Of a stretch of DNA of 19,916 bases, positions 7,598 through 13,424 are shown in pieces. Both the position numbers and the translations under genes were made by a program. The DNA is taken from NCBI GenBank assembly GCA_900553515.1, contig USDN01000053.1:1-19916 (forward strand), in the 5' to 3' direction. Positions within the stretch are counted from its first letter, which is position 1. Every line of letters begins with the position of its first letter. The notes beneath the pieces were generated by a model. It had not been told where the DNA came from. It searched no databases and worked only from the letters and a program-made list of their open reading frames with translations. This DNA is from an uncultured Blautia sp. (GTDB lineage Bacteria > Bacillota > Clostridia > Lachnospirales > Lachnospiraceae).

Positions 7598-8482
7598 TTA
7601 CACTTTCTCCTGAATGTTTTTGCCAAACAATCCTGTAGGCTTCACCAGTAGCACAATGATGAGAACTGCAAATACAATGGCATCTGCTACCTGAGAAGAA
7701 ATGTAGGCTTTTCCAAAAATTTCGATCACGCCAAGAAGGATTCCTCCCACCATGGCTCCGGGAATCGATCCGATACCTCCGAATACTGCGGCAACAAATG
7801 CCTTGATTCCCGGCATGGCTCCCGTATAAGGAGTCAGAGTAGGATACGCAGAACAAAGCAGAAGACCGGCAATGGCAGCCAGTCCGGAACCAATGGCAAA
7901 GGTCAGAGAAATTGTTGCATTTACATTCACACCCATCAGCTGCGCCGCATCACGGTCCTCAGAAACCGCCTGCATAGCACGTCCCGGTTTTGTTTTTCGT
8001 ACAAAAAATGTAAGCGCCACCATAATGATCACGCTGACAACAATCGTCACAATAGTGATGCCTTTGATCACAAGCTGTCCTCCGAAAAGAGAAAGGGAAG
8101 GAACATCAATAACTGTTACAAAGCTTTTCGCGTCTGCGCCAAAAATAAGCAGCGCCAGATTCTGAAGAAGATAGCTGACGCCAATAGCAGTGATCAGTAC
8201 TGCAAGGTTAGACGATGCTTTTCTCAGAGGGCGATACGCGACTTTTTCGATCACAATGCCCAGCACCGTACAAAATACAACGGAGACCGCAACAGCCAGA
8301 ACAGGCGACATTCCGCCTTTTGTTATAGCTGTAAGAATCACAAAAGCGCCGACCATGATAACATCTCCATGGGCAAAGTTCAGCATTTTCGCAATACCAT
8401 ACACCATTGTATAGCCAAGAGCAATGATCGCATAGATACTGCCCAGGCTGATTCCATCTTTTAAATAAGATATAAAACTCAT
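7598..8482 (-). CDS. livH: Branched-chain amino acid ABC transporter permease LivH
   Basis: A 294-residue membrane protein of the LivH family, with the N-terminal signature GSIYAIIALGYTMVYGI and LNFAHGDVIMVGAFV, and a C-terminal FGGIGSIPGAMVGG loop that contacts the ATPase. About eight transmembrane segments are visible. AGAGGTG stands 4 nt before the ATG. The gene lies 109 nt downstream of the binding-protein gene, across a hairpin at 8522-8549, and 10 nt upstream of livM. Confidence 0.95.
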   Translation of the reverse strand: MSFISYLKDGISLGSIYAIIALGYTMVYGIAKMLNFAHGDVIMVGAFVILTAITKGGMSPVLAVAVSVVFCTVLGIVIEKVAYRPLRKASSNLAVLITAIGVSYLLQNLALLIFGADAKSFVTVIDVPSLSLFGGQLVIKGITIVTIVVSVIIMVALTFFVRKTKPGRAMQAVSEDRDAAQLMGVNVNATISLTFAIGSGLAAIAGLLLCSAYPTLTPYTGAMPGIKAFVAAVFGGIGSIPGAMVGGILLGVIEIFGKAYISSQVADAIVFAVLIIVLLVKPTGLFGKNIQEKV

Positions 8483-8508
8483 AGTGCACCTCTTATCATA
8501 AAGTTAAT

Positions 8509-8549
8509 AAAAAGGAACGGCGGACGGTCACACTGCAAGGCAACCGTCC
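8509..8549 (-). terminator. Partial intercistronic terminator/attenuator between binding protein and livH
   Basis: A perfect 7-bp stem GGACGGT (8549-8543) / ACCGTCC (8528-8522) with a 14-nt loop. Five T residues occur about 8 nt after the stem on the minus strand (8513-8509). The displaced T-run suggests a leaky terminator or an RNA 3'-end stabiliser. Such a structure would keep binding-protein mRNA more abundant than the permease genes. Confidence 0.55.
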
Positions 8550-8591
8550 CCGTCCTTCTGAATATCAATGATCAAACCAGCGGTTCACTGA

Positions 8592-9752
8592 TTATTCCAT
8601 TTCTTTGTAAGCACCGTCTTCAATCACAAATGCTTTCGGCTCTTTATCACACTCGCCTTCTTCTGTCCATTTCGCTTTTCCTGTAAGTCCATCAAGTTCT
8701 GTGCTGAGCATCGCTTCACTCATTGCTGCGCTGATGTCCTCATTTGCCATATCCGGTGTGATCTCTGCTGCATCTGCTGCTGCTTTCATTGCATAAATAA
8801 CATCATAAGCATCTGCTGCAAACTGGTTCGGTGTTTCTCCGTCTGTAAGCTCATTGTAGGATTTTACAAATGCCTGGCTGGCTTCATCTTCTGCAGTTGC
8901 AGAGAAAGGAGTCAGAAGCATAACGCCTTCTGCAAGAGAAGTATCAAAATTCTCTACATTAAGGATACCGTCCATACCGTCAACACCAAAGAACTTAATG
9001 TCCATATCTGCTTCTGATGCCTGCTGAAGGATCAGCGCATTATCAGAATAATAGTTTGGAAGGAAAAGAAGTTCTGCACCGCTGTCAGCGATCTTTTTAA
9101 GCTGTACAGAATAGTCTGTATTGTTGTCTGTTGTATAAGCCTCATCTGCAACTACTTCCAGTCCGTTTTCCTCTGCTGCTTCCACAAAAGAATCATGCAC
9201 ACCAGAGTTGTAATCAGCCATGGAGTCATAAAGAACAGCTACCTTCGTTGCAAGCCCATGCTCACCGATATACTGTGCAGATTTTGCTCCCTGTGCCGGG
9301 TCTGTAAAGCACATACGGAACTCATTGGAACCAGCTGTAATAGAATCAACAGCTGTAGCAGACGGAGTAAAAAGGAAAGTACTCTCTGCAGCCTCTGCAC
9401 CTACTGCAATACAGGAACCAGAGGTAACGGCACCACAGAGCATCTGCATTCCCTTATCAAGCAGGTCGTTGTATGCGTTCACTGCTTTTTCCGGATCTCC
9501 CATATCATCTCCTGCGGCCAGAAGCTCTACCTGGTATCCGTTGAATCCGCCGTTCTCATTTATTTCATTAATAGCGATCTGAGCTGCATTATATACGTTT
9601 GTACCATACTGTGCGTAATCACCTGTCATCGGTCCGATAACGCCAATCTTAAATGTTTCATCGCCTTCTGCAAAAACAGATGCCGGTATAGCCATTGTTG
9701 CCGCCATAGCAGCTGCTGCTGTTACACTCAGAACTTTTTTCCAGTTTTTCAT
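8592..9752 (-). CDS. Branched-chain amino acid ABC transporter substrate-binding protein (LivJ/LivK type)
   Basis: A 386-residue type I periplasmic-binding-fold protein: signal peptide (1-28, MKNWKK then a long Ala-rich core), then FKIGVIGPMTGDYAQYG (34-50), the typical start of the Leu/Ile/Val-binding family. Cys106 and Cys114 could form a disulphide. It captures the amino acid outside the membrane and delivers it to LivHM. The predicted cleavage site resembles signal peptidase I (SVFA, then EGDE); no lipobox cysteine follows the signal, unusual for a Gram-positive binding protein. The ATG has AAGGAGGAG upstream, and a strong promoter lies at 9799-9827. It is the first gene of the liv operon. 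Confidence 0.94.
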   Translation of the reverse strand: MKNWKKVLSVTAAAAMAATMAIPASVFAEGDETFKIGVIGPMTGDYAQYGTNVYNAAQIAINEINENGGFNGYQVELLAAGDDMGDPEKAVNAYNDLLDKGMQMLCGAVTSGSCIAVGAEAAESTFLFTPSATAVDSITAGSNEFRMCFTDPAQGAKSAQYIGEHGLATKVAVLYDSMADYNSGVHDSFVEAAEENGLEVVADEAYTTDNNTDYSVQLKKIADSGAELLFLPNYYSDNALILQQASEADMDIKFFGVDGMDGILNVENFDTSLAEGVMLLTPFSATAEDEASQAFVKSYNELTDGETPNQFAADAYDVIYAMKAAADAAEITPDMANEDISAAMSEAMLSTELDGLTGKAKWTEEGECDKEPKAFVIEDGAYKEME

Positions 9753-9798
9753 AATAAATCTCCTCCTTACTTTCGTTCGCTAATACTTTAATGTTTTG

Positions 9799-9827
9799 AT
9801 TATAGCATTAGAATTTTATGATTGCAA
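9799..9827 (-). promoter_or_regulatory. Promoter of the liv operon
   Basis: Minus strand TTGCAA (9827-9822), 17-nt spacer, consensus TATAAT (9804-9799). The upstream region (9828-9880) is very AT-rich and may act as an UP element. The predicted leader is about 40 nt, too short for a T-box or riboswitch. Confidence 0.8.
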
Positions 9828-9883
9828 GTGTAAATTTATAAAATATTTATATTTAAAACATAGTTTGTTCATGGCATATTAGC

Positions 9884-9927
9884 AAAAAAAGACCACATAC
9901 CCGACATTGGATATGTGGTCTTTTTTT
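9884..9927 (-). terminator. Terminator of the infC-rpmI-rplT operon, bidirectional in form
   Basis: A perfect 16-bp inverted repeat (9884-9899 with 9912-9927): seven A residues plus GACCACATA, a 12-nt loop, then TATGTGGTC plus seven T residues. On the minus strand it lies about 25 nt after the rplT stop and is followed by its T-run. The same symmetry exists on the plus strand, but no plus-strand gene uses it. Confidence 0.94.
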
Positions 9928-9952
9928 ACAGGAATCTCCTGATATTTTTTAT

Positions 9953-10309
9953 TTATGCGATAGCTTTTTTAGCGATCTCTGCAAGTGCAGTAAATCCAGC
10001 TGCATCATTAACTGCCATCTCTGCAAGCATCTTTCTGTTGATGTCGATGTTTGCAACTTTAAGGCCGTGCATCATTTTGCTGTAGGAAAGTCCGTTCATT
10101 CTTGCAGCAGCGTTGATACGTGCGATCCAGAGCTGTCTGAACTGACGTTTTTTCTGCTTTCTTCCTGCATAGGAGCTTGCAAGTGCTCTCATTACAGACT
10201 GTTTAGCGATTCTATACTGTTTAGAACGAGCTCCTCTGTAGCCCTTTGCCAGTTTTAATGTACGGTTATGTCTTTTCTTTGCGTTTAATCCGCCTTTAAT
10301 TCTTGCCAT
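9953..10309 (-). CDS. rplT: 50S ribosomal protein L20
   Basis: A 118-residue, highly basic protein matching L20 over its full length (MARIKGGLNAKKRHN, KGYRGARSKQYR, QLWIARINAAARMNGLSYS). L20 is an early 23S rRNA-binding assembly protein and, in Firmicutes, the autogenous repressor of this operon through the infC leader. AGGAGG lies 10 nt before the ATG. It is the last gene before the terminator at 9884-9927. Confidence 0.98.
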   Translation of the reverse strand: MARIKGGLNAKKRHNRTLKLAKGYRGARSKQYRIAKQSVMRALASSYAGRKQKKRQFRQLWIARINAAARMNGLSYSKMMHGLKVANIDINRKMLAEMAVNDAAGFTALAEIAKKAIA

Positions 10310-10342
10310 TTCTTAATTTCCTCCTGTTCGTCTTCTTACTTC

Positions 10343-10540
10343 TTATAAATAAGGCAGTGCTTTCCTGATGTTCTTCAGGTTTGTAGAATCAACAACAGTG
10401 GCCTTTCTCAGATTTCTCTTTCTCTTCTGAGATTTCTTTGTTAAGATATGGCTCTTGTAAGCTTTATTTCTTACTAATTTTCCTGTTCCTGTTTTTTTGA
10501 AGCGCTTTGCTGCTGCTCTACAAGTTTTAATTTTTGGCAT
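10343..10540 (-). CDS. rpmI: 50S ribosomal protein L35
   Basis: A 65-residue, Lys/Arg-rich protein with the L35 start MPKIKTCRAAAKRFKKTGTG and the usual KSQKRKRNLRKATVV core. It is full length. AAGGAGG stands 8 nt before the ATG, and the gene lies between infC (88-nt gap with a CACCC/GGGTG hairpin near 10590-10605) and rplT (33-nt gap). This infC-rpmI-rplT order is conserved in bacteria. Confidence 0.98.
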   Translation of the reverse strand: MPKIKTCRAAAKRFKKTGTGKLVRNKAYKSHILTKKSQKRKRNLRKATVVDSTNLKNIRKALPYL

Positions 10541-10628
10541 TGTAATTTCCTCCTTAATATCGTATCTATTTAATGTCCCTCATCCAGCCTGCCACCCTTA
10601 GGGTGTCTCTCCAAATGAATGCAACATC

Positions 10629-11135
10629 CTAGTGTTTCTGTGCTAAAAACATTGTCATGCTTCTGCCTTCTACCTTAGGTGCCTTCTCAACTACAGCAAT
10701 GTCCTTCAGCATATCGGCAAAATCATCCAGAACGTGCTTGCTGCTTGACATGTGTGCCATCTCTCTTCCGCGGAAACGAAGAGTAACCTTCACTCTGTCG
10801 CCCTTGGTAAGGAATTTGCGCGCTGCCCCAGCCTTTGTGTTCAGGTCATTGGTATCAATATTTGGTGAAAGACGCACTTCTTTGACATCGATGGTCTTCT
10901 GCTTTTTCTTGGCTTCTTTCTCTTTTCTGGCAAGTTCGTAGCGATATTTACCATAATCAATGATCTTACATACCGGCGGCTTTGCCTGTGGGGCAATCTT
11001 TACTAAATCAAGCTCTGCCTCCTGAGCTTTGGCCATTGCTTCTCTTGCGGACATAATTCCAAGCTGCTCTCCGTCCGGTCCGATTAAGCGTACCTCTTTG
11101 TCTCTGATTTGTTCGTTAATCATTAAATTGCTAAT
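10629..11135 (-). CDS. infC: Translation initiation factor IF-3, probable ATT start
   Basis: The protein matches IF-3 across both domains: the N-terminal INEQIRDKEVRLIGPDGEQLG, a KKQKTIDVKEVRLSPNID linker/strand region and the C-terminal GDRVKVTLRFRGREMAH. IF-3 keeps ribosomal subunits apart and checks the start codon. The first ATG (11123) is 19 nt from the only good ribosome site (GGAGGTG, 11149-11143). An in-frame ATT at 11135 is exactly 7 nt from it, giving an N-terminus MSNLMINEQ and 168 residues. Rare AUU starts of infC are known elsewhere and allow IF-3 to limit its own translation. ATG at 11123 (164 residues) is the alternative. Confidence 0.93.
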   Translation of the reverse strand: MSNLMINEQIRDKEVRLIGPDGEQLGIMSAREAMAKAQEAELDLVKIAPQAKPPVCKIIDYGKYRYELARKEKEAKKKQKTIDVKEVRLSPNIDTNDLNTKAGAARKFLTKGDRVKVTLRFRGREMAHMSSSKHVLDDFADMLKDIAVVEKAPKVEGRSMTMFLAQKH

Positions 11136-11389
11136 TGTCGTGCACCTCCATACCTGATAGATGATCTGTTCTGATCCAGTTTTTAACTTCTGGACTCTCT
11201 TTCCCCTTCGCAGGAAGAAATTCCTGCCTTATACCTAACGCCGCAAATATAAAAAAAGTGCGGACAGAATCCACACTTCTCCTATTACACCCGCGAACTA
11301 AGTCACGCGCTGCTGTGCAATATGAACCCGAGCCGCATCTAAGTATGCGCTGAGGTGAGAGTGAACTCTGCTTTCTTTTCATCACGTAC
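11136..11389 (-). promoter_or_regulatory. infC-rpmI-rplT leader RNA (probable L20 leader)
   Basis: About 254 nt lie between the predicted transcription start and the infC start. They hold several stems: AUUGCAC with GUGUAAU around a CGCG hairpin (about 11285-11330), an intrinsic terminator at 11251-11278, and a perfect GCAGGAA/TTCCTGC hairpin (11210-11227). Position and architecture fit the Firmicutes L20-responsive leader, in which excess L20 favours premature termination. Assignment to a known covariance model was not tested. No gene is supported in this gap, although a 97-codon frame is open. Confidence 0.7.
11251..11278 (-). terminator. Attenuator terminator in the infC leader
   Basis: AAGTGTGGA (11278-11270) pairs with TCCGCACTT (11264-11256), with one G-U pair and a 5-nt loop. 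On the minus strand it runs into seven T residues. It lies about 115 nt before the infC start, so it would abort transcription inside the leader. Confidence 0.85.
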
Positions 11390-11395
11390 TGTCGT

Positions 11396-11424
11396 ATGAT
11401 ATCATGCCTTACTGTGAAAGTCAA
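11396..11424 (-). promoter_or_regulatory. Promoter of the infC operon
   Basis: Minus strand TTGACT (11424-11419), 17-nt spacer, TATCAT (11401-11396). Directly upstream on the minus strand lie A-tracts and a 14-nt tandem repeat (11437-11464), resembling an UP element for a strong ribosomal-protein promoter. Confidence 0.8.
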
Positions 11425-11436
11425 GATGTTTTTTTA

Positions 11437-11464
11437 TTTTTTCTTATAATTTTTTTCTTATAAA
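11437..11464. repeat. 14-nt tandem direct repeat in the infC/DUF1540 divergent region
   Basis: TTTTTTCTTATAAT (11437-11450) is followed directly by TTTTTTCTTATAAA (11451-11464). It sits between two divergent genes. It could serve as UP-element DNA for infC on the minus strand, or supply TATAAT/TATAAA -10-like boxes for the plus-strand gene, though no good -35 accompanies them. Confidence 0.6.
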
Positions 11465-11494
11465 TTTGTGCATATTTTTGCAGGCACAGGAGAA

Positions 11495-11519
11495 ACTAAG
11501 ACTGCTACAGCAGTTTAGT
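11495..11519. promoter_or_regulatory. Inverted repeat upstream of the DUF1540 gene
   Basis: ACTAA-G-ACTGCT, a 2-nt centre, then AGCAGT-TTAGT forms 11 pairs with one bulged G. It lies about 80 nt upstream of the DUF1540 start. A smaller inverted repeat GCAAA-TG-TTTGC follows at 11551-11562. Either could be an operator or a leader hairpin; no confident promoter was found to decide. Confidence 0.4.
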
Positions 11520-11596
11520 GTCCTCATAAAATACGGTCTGCTGAACAACTGCAAATGTTTGCAAAATCAAGCATACAAAATCAGGAGGTAAAAAAC

Positions 11597-11917
11597 ATGA
11601 CAATCTTAAAATGTTCCGCAACAACCTGTGCTTACAACGAAGATATGCTTTGTTCCAGAGGGGAAATCAACGTCATGGGTGACAGTGCAAAAAGTTCTGA
11701 AGAAACATCCTGCGGAAGCTTCCGGGAAAAAAGCCAGGGTGCCATGAACAGTGCCAAAAACAGCTGTGGATGTGAGACCATCCAGATTGACTGCAAAGCC
11801 CACAACTGTACCTATAACGAAAAGTGTAAATGTACCGCAGCTGCTATTGATGTAGCCGGAAGCGGTGCAAAAGTATGTTCCGAAACAAAATGCGATACCT
11901 TTGAATGCCAGTGCTAG
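11597..11917 (+). CDS. DUF1540 domain protein, two-repeat cysteine-rich
   Basis: The only plus-strand gene. AGGAGGT stands 7 nt before the ATG at 11597, preferred over an in-frame ATG at 11555. The 106-residue product contains 14 cysteines and two DUF1540 copies: about residues 4-42 (LKCSATTCAYN ... TSCGSF) and 64-103 (IDCKAHNCTYN ... TKCDTF). Each has the CxxxxC-x-YN opening and a closing T-x-C-x-(S/T)F. No signal or membrane segment is visible. Spacing of the cysteines suggests metal or Fe-S binding, but the family function is unknown. Its TAG stop is formed within the first bases of a palindromic repeat element (11916 on), and a terminator follows at 11991-12018. Confidence 0.88.
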   Translation: MTILKCSATTCAYNEDMLCSRGEINVMGDSAKSSEETSCGSFREKSQGAMNSAKNSCGCETIQIDCKAHNCTYNEKCKCTAAAIDVAGSGAKVCSETKCDTFECQC

Positions 11918-11944
11918 AGCGTGTTTGAAAAAGGCTTTCAGCAG
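11916..11944 (+). repeat. Palindromic element copy A (left arm clear, right arm degenerate)
   Basis: AGAGCG followed by TGTTTGAAAAAGGCTTTC, shared with copies B and E. The right part of the element (11945-11990) is degenerate, with only a weak TTCAAAAACAGC echo of the expected terminus. Its first two bases are the AG of the DUF1540 stop codon. Confidence 0.75.
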
Positions 11945-11990
11945 AAATTTTTCAGGCAGGTTCCAGAAAATAGCCGCAAATTCAAAAACA

Positions 11991-12018
11991 GCCCCCGCAC
12001 AAATGTGCGAGGGCCTTT
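11991..12018. terminator. Bidirectional terminator between DUF1540 gene and ftsZ
   Basis: GCCCCCGCAC (11991-12000), a 4-nt loop and GTGCGAGGGC (12005-12014) pair with one C/A mismatch. CTTTT follows on the plus strand and TGTTTTTG on the minus strand. It stands between convergent genes and can serve both. Confidence 0.88.
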
Positions 12019-12031
12019 TAATTTCCATTCA

Positions 12032-13195
12032 TTATCTGTTTCTTAAGAAATCCGGGATCTGGATGTCCTTCTTCTGAACAGTGCTGGATGGTGTCTTCGC
12101 TGTGAATGGTGTAGCATTCATAGTCGGCATGCTAAAAGACGGCATGTTCAGATTCACACCAGCAGACGCTGTAGTAGAAGCAGGTCTCTTATTGGCAAAT
12201 ACAGAGTTGCTTGCCTTATTTCCAAATGGATTGGATGCCTGTGCATTATCAGAAAGACCTGTAGCAATAACAGTGATTCTCGCATAATCAGCAACAGAGT
12301 CATCATACATAGCACCAAAGATGATATTTGCATCTTCACCTGTAAGCTCCTGTACATAGCTTGCAGCATCGTTTGCATCCATAAGGGAAATATCACCGGA
12401 AATATTGATGATAACATGTGTAGCACCCTTGATGGTAGTCTCAAGAAGCGGAGAGGATACAGCCTGCTGTACAGCCTCCATAGCCTTGTCATCGCCTCTT
12501 GCCTCACCGATACCAATGTGTGCAATACCTTTATCTGTCATAACAGTCTGAACATCAGCAAAGTCAAGGTTGATAAGAGCCGGCAGATTGATCAGATCTG
12601 TGATGCCCTGAACTGCCTGCTGCAGAACCTCGTCTGCTTTACGAAGTGCTTCTGGCATAGTCGTACGGCGATCTACAATCTCCAGTAATTTGTCATTAGG
12701 AATTACAATTAATGTATCAACAGCTTTCTTCAGATTCTCAATACCTGCAAGTGCGTTGTTCATACGTGTCTTAGCTTCAAAACGGAAAGGTTTGGTCACA
12801 ACACCTACAGTGAGGATCCCCATTTCCTTAGCTGCTGCTGCGATAACCGGTGCAGCACCTGTACCAGTTCCACCGCCCATACCGCAGGTAACGAATACCA
12901 TGTCAGCACCTTCGATGATCTGTTTTACTTCCTCAATGCTCTCTTCTGCTGCTTTCTGTCCAACCTCAGGCTGTGCTCCTGCACCAAGACCTTTGGTAAT
13001 TTTCTCACCGATCTGAAGTACAGTTGGAGCTTTACACAGAGTCAGAGCCTGCTTATCTGTATTCACTCCTACAAACTCTACCCCGCCGATGGCTTCTTCA
13101 ACCATTCTGTTAACTGCGTTATTTCCGGCGCCGCCTACTCCGATTACAATAATCTTAGCAGAGGATTCCGCCTCATTTGACATTATCTCTAACAA
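12032..13195 (-). CDS. ftsZ: Cell division protein FtsZ, TTG start
   Basis: A 387-residue tubulin homologue that polymerises with GTP into the Z ring. The N-terminal GVGGAGNNAVNRM (19-31), the tubulin signature GMGGGTGTG (105-113) and the catalytic T7-loop region NLPALINLDFADV (about 204-216) are intact. After a variable Ser/Thr/Ala linker the protein ends in the conserved partner-binding peptide DIQIPDFLRNR. The TTG at 13195 is preferred because GGAGG is exactly 7 nt upstream; the ATG four codons later is 19 nt away. ftsZ follows ftsQ by 229 nt, which hold a palindromic element and its own promoter at 13276-13304. No ftsA precedes it. Confidence 0.97.
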   Translation of the reverse strand: MLEIMSNEAESSAKIIVIGVGGAGNNAVNRMVEEAIGGVEFVGVNTDKQALTLCKAPTVLQIGEKITKGLGAGAQPEVGQKAAEESIEEVKQIIEGADMVFVTCGMGGGTGTGAAPVIAAAAKEMGILTVGVVTKPFRFEAKTRMNNALAGIENLKKAVDTLIVIPNDKLLEIVDRRTTMPEALRKADEVLQQAVQGITDLINLPALINLDFADVQTVMTDKGIAHIGIGEARGDDKAMEAVQQAVSSPLLETTIKGATHVIINISGDISLMDANDAASYVQELTGEDANIIFGAMYDDSVADYARITVIATGLSDNAQASNPFGNKASNSVFANKRPASTTASAGVNLNMPSFSMPTMNATPFTAKTPSSTVQKKDIQIPDFLRNR

Positions 13196-13275
13196 TGTAC
13201 TTCCTCCTTTATTTCTACCTTATATCCTTTATCTTTAATTTCAGCAAATATATATACCAAGCTGCATATAGCTAT

Positions 13276-13304
13276 ATCATATATTTTTTTTGTGAATTTA
13301 TCAA
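13276..13304 (-). promoter_or_regulatory. Predicted ftsZ promoter
   Basis: Minus strand TTGATA (13304-13299), 17-nt spacer, TATGAT (13281-13276). The leader would be about 75 nt. This lets ftsZ be expressed independently of the upstream wall-synthesis genes. Confidence 0.65.
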
Positions 13305-13357
13305 CCACTAATTTTGTTTTTTTATACTTTTTTCGCGAAATACGCGATATTTTCCTC

Positions 13358-13424
13358 AGAGTGTGTTTGAAAAAGGCTTTCTGCAAGATGTGCATCACAT
13401 TTACTGGAGATTTTCAGCCACTCT
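13358..13424. repeat. Palindromic element copy B
   Basis: A 67-bp element with termini AGAGTG and CACTCT, inner arms TGAAAA/TTTTCA, and a central ATGTG-CAT-CACAT-type hairpin. The left arm shares TGTTTGAAAAAGGCTTTC with copies A and E. It ends at the base next to the ftsQ stop codon (13425-13427). Confidence 0.85.

Noticed and set aside
9753..9880. Possible T-box, CodY box or riboswitch before the liv operon
   Set aside because: The predicted leader is only about 40 nt and no convincing CodY palindrome or T-box sequence was found.
11281..11340. Stem-loops suggesting a tRNA in the infC leader
   Set aside because: No acceptor stem, anticodon arm or T-loop consensus could be assembled; the stems fit a regulatory leader.
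11131..11424. 97-codon frame in the infC leader
   Set aside because: It spans the promoter, the terminator hairpin and the leader stems; composition is not protein-like.
11606..12028. 140-codon minus-strand frame opposite the DUF1540 gene
   Set aside because: It is a shadow of the DUF1540 frame, rich in Cys/Phe/Thr only because it is antisense, and it runs through a terminator.
13189..13398. 69-codon minus-strand frame upstream of ftsZ
   Set aside because: Part of it is the translation of palindromic element B, giving a LQKAFFKH-like peptide also seen in frames over other copies; the ftsZ promoter lies inside it.
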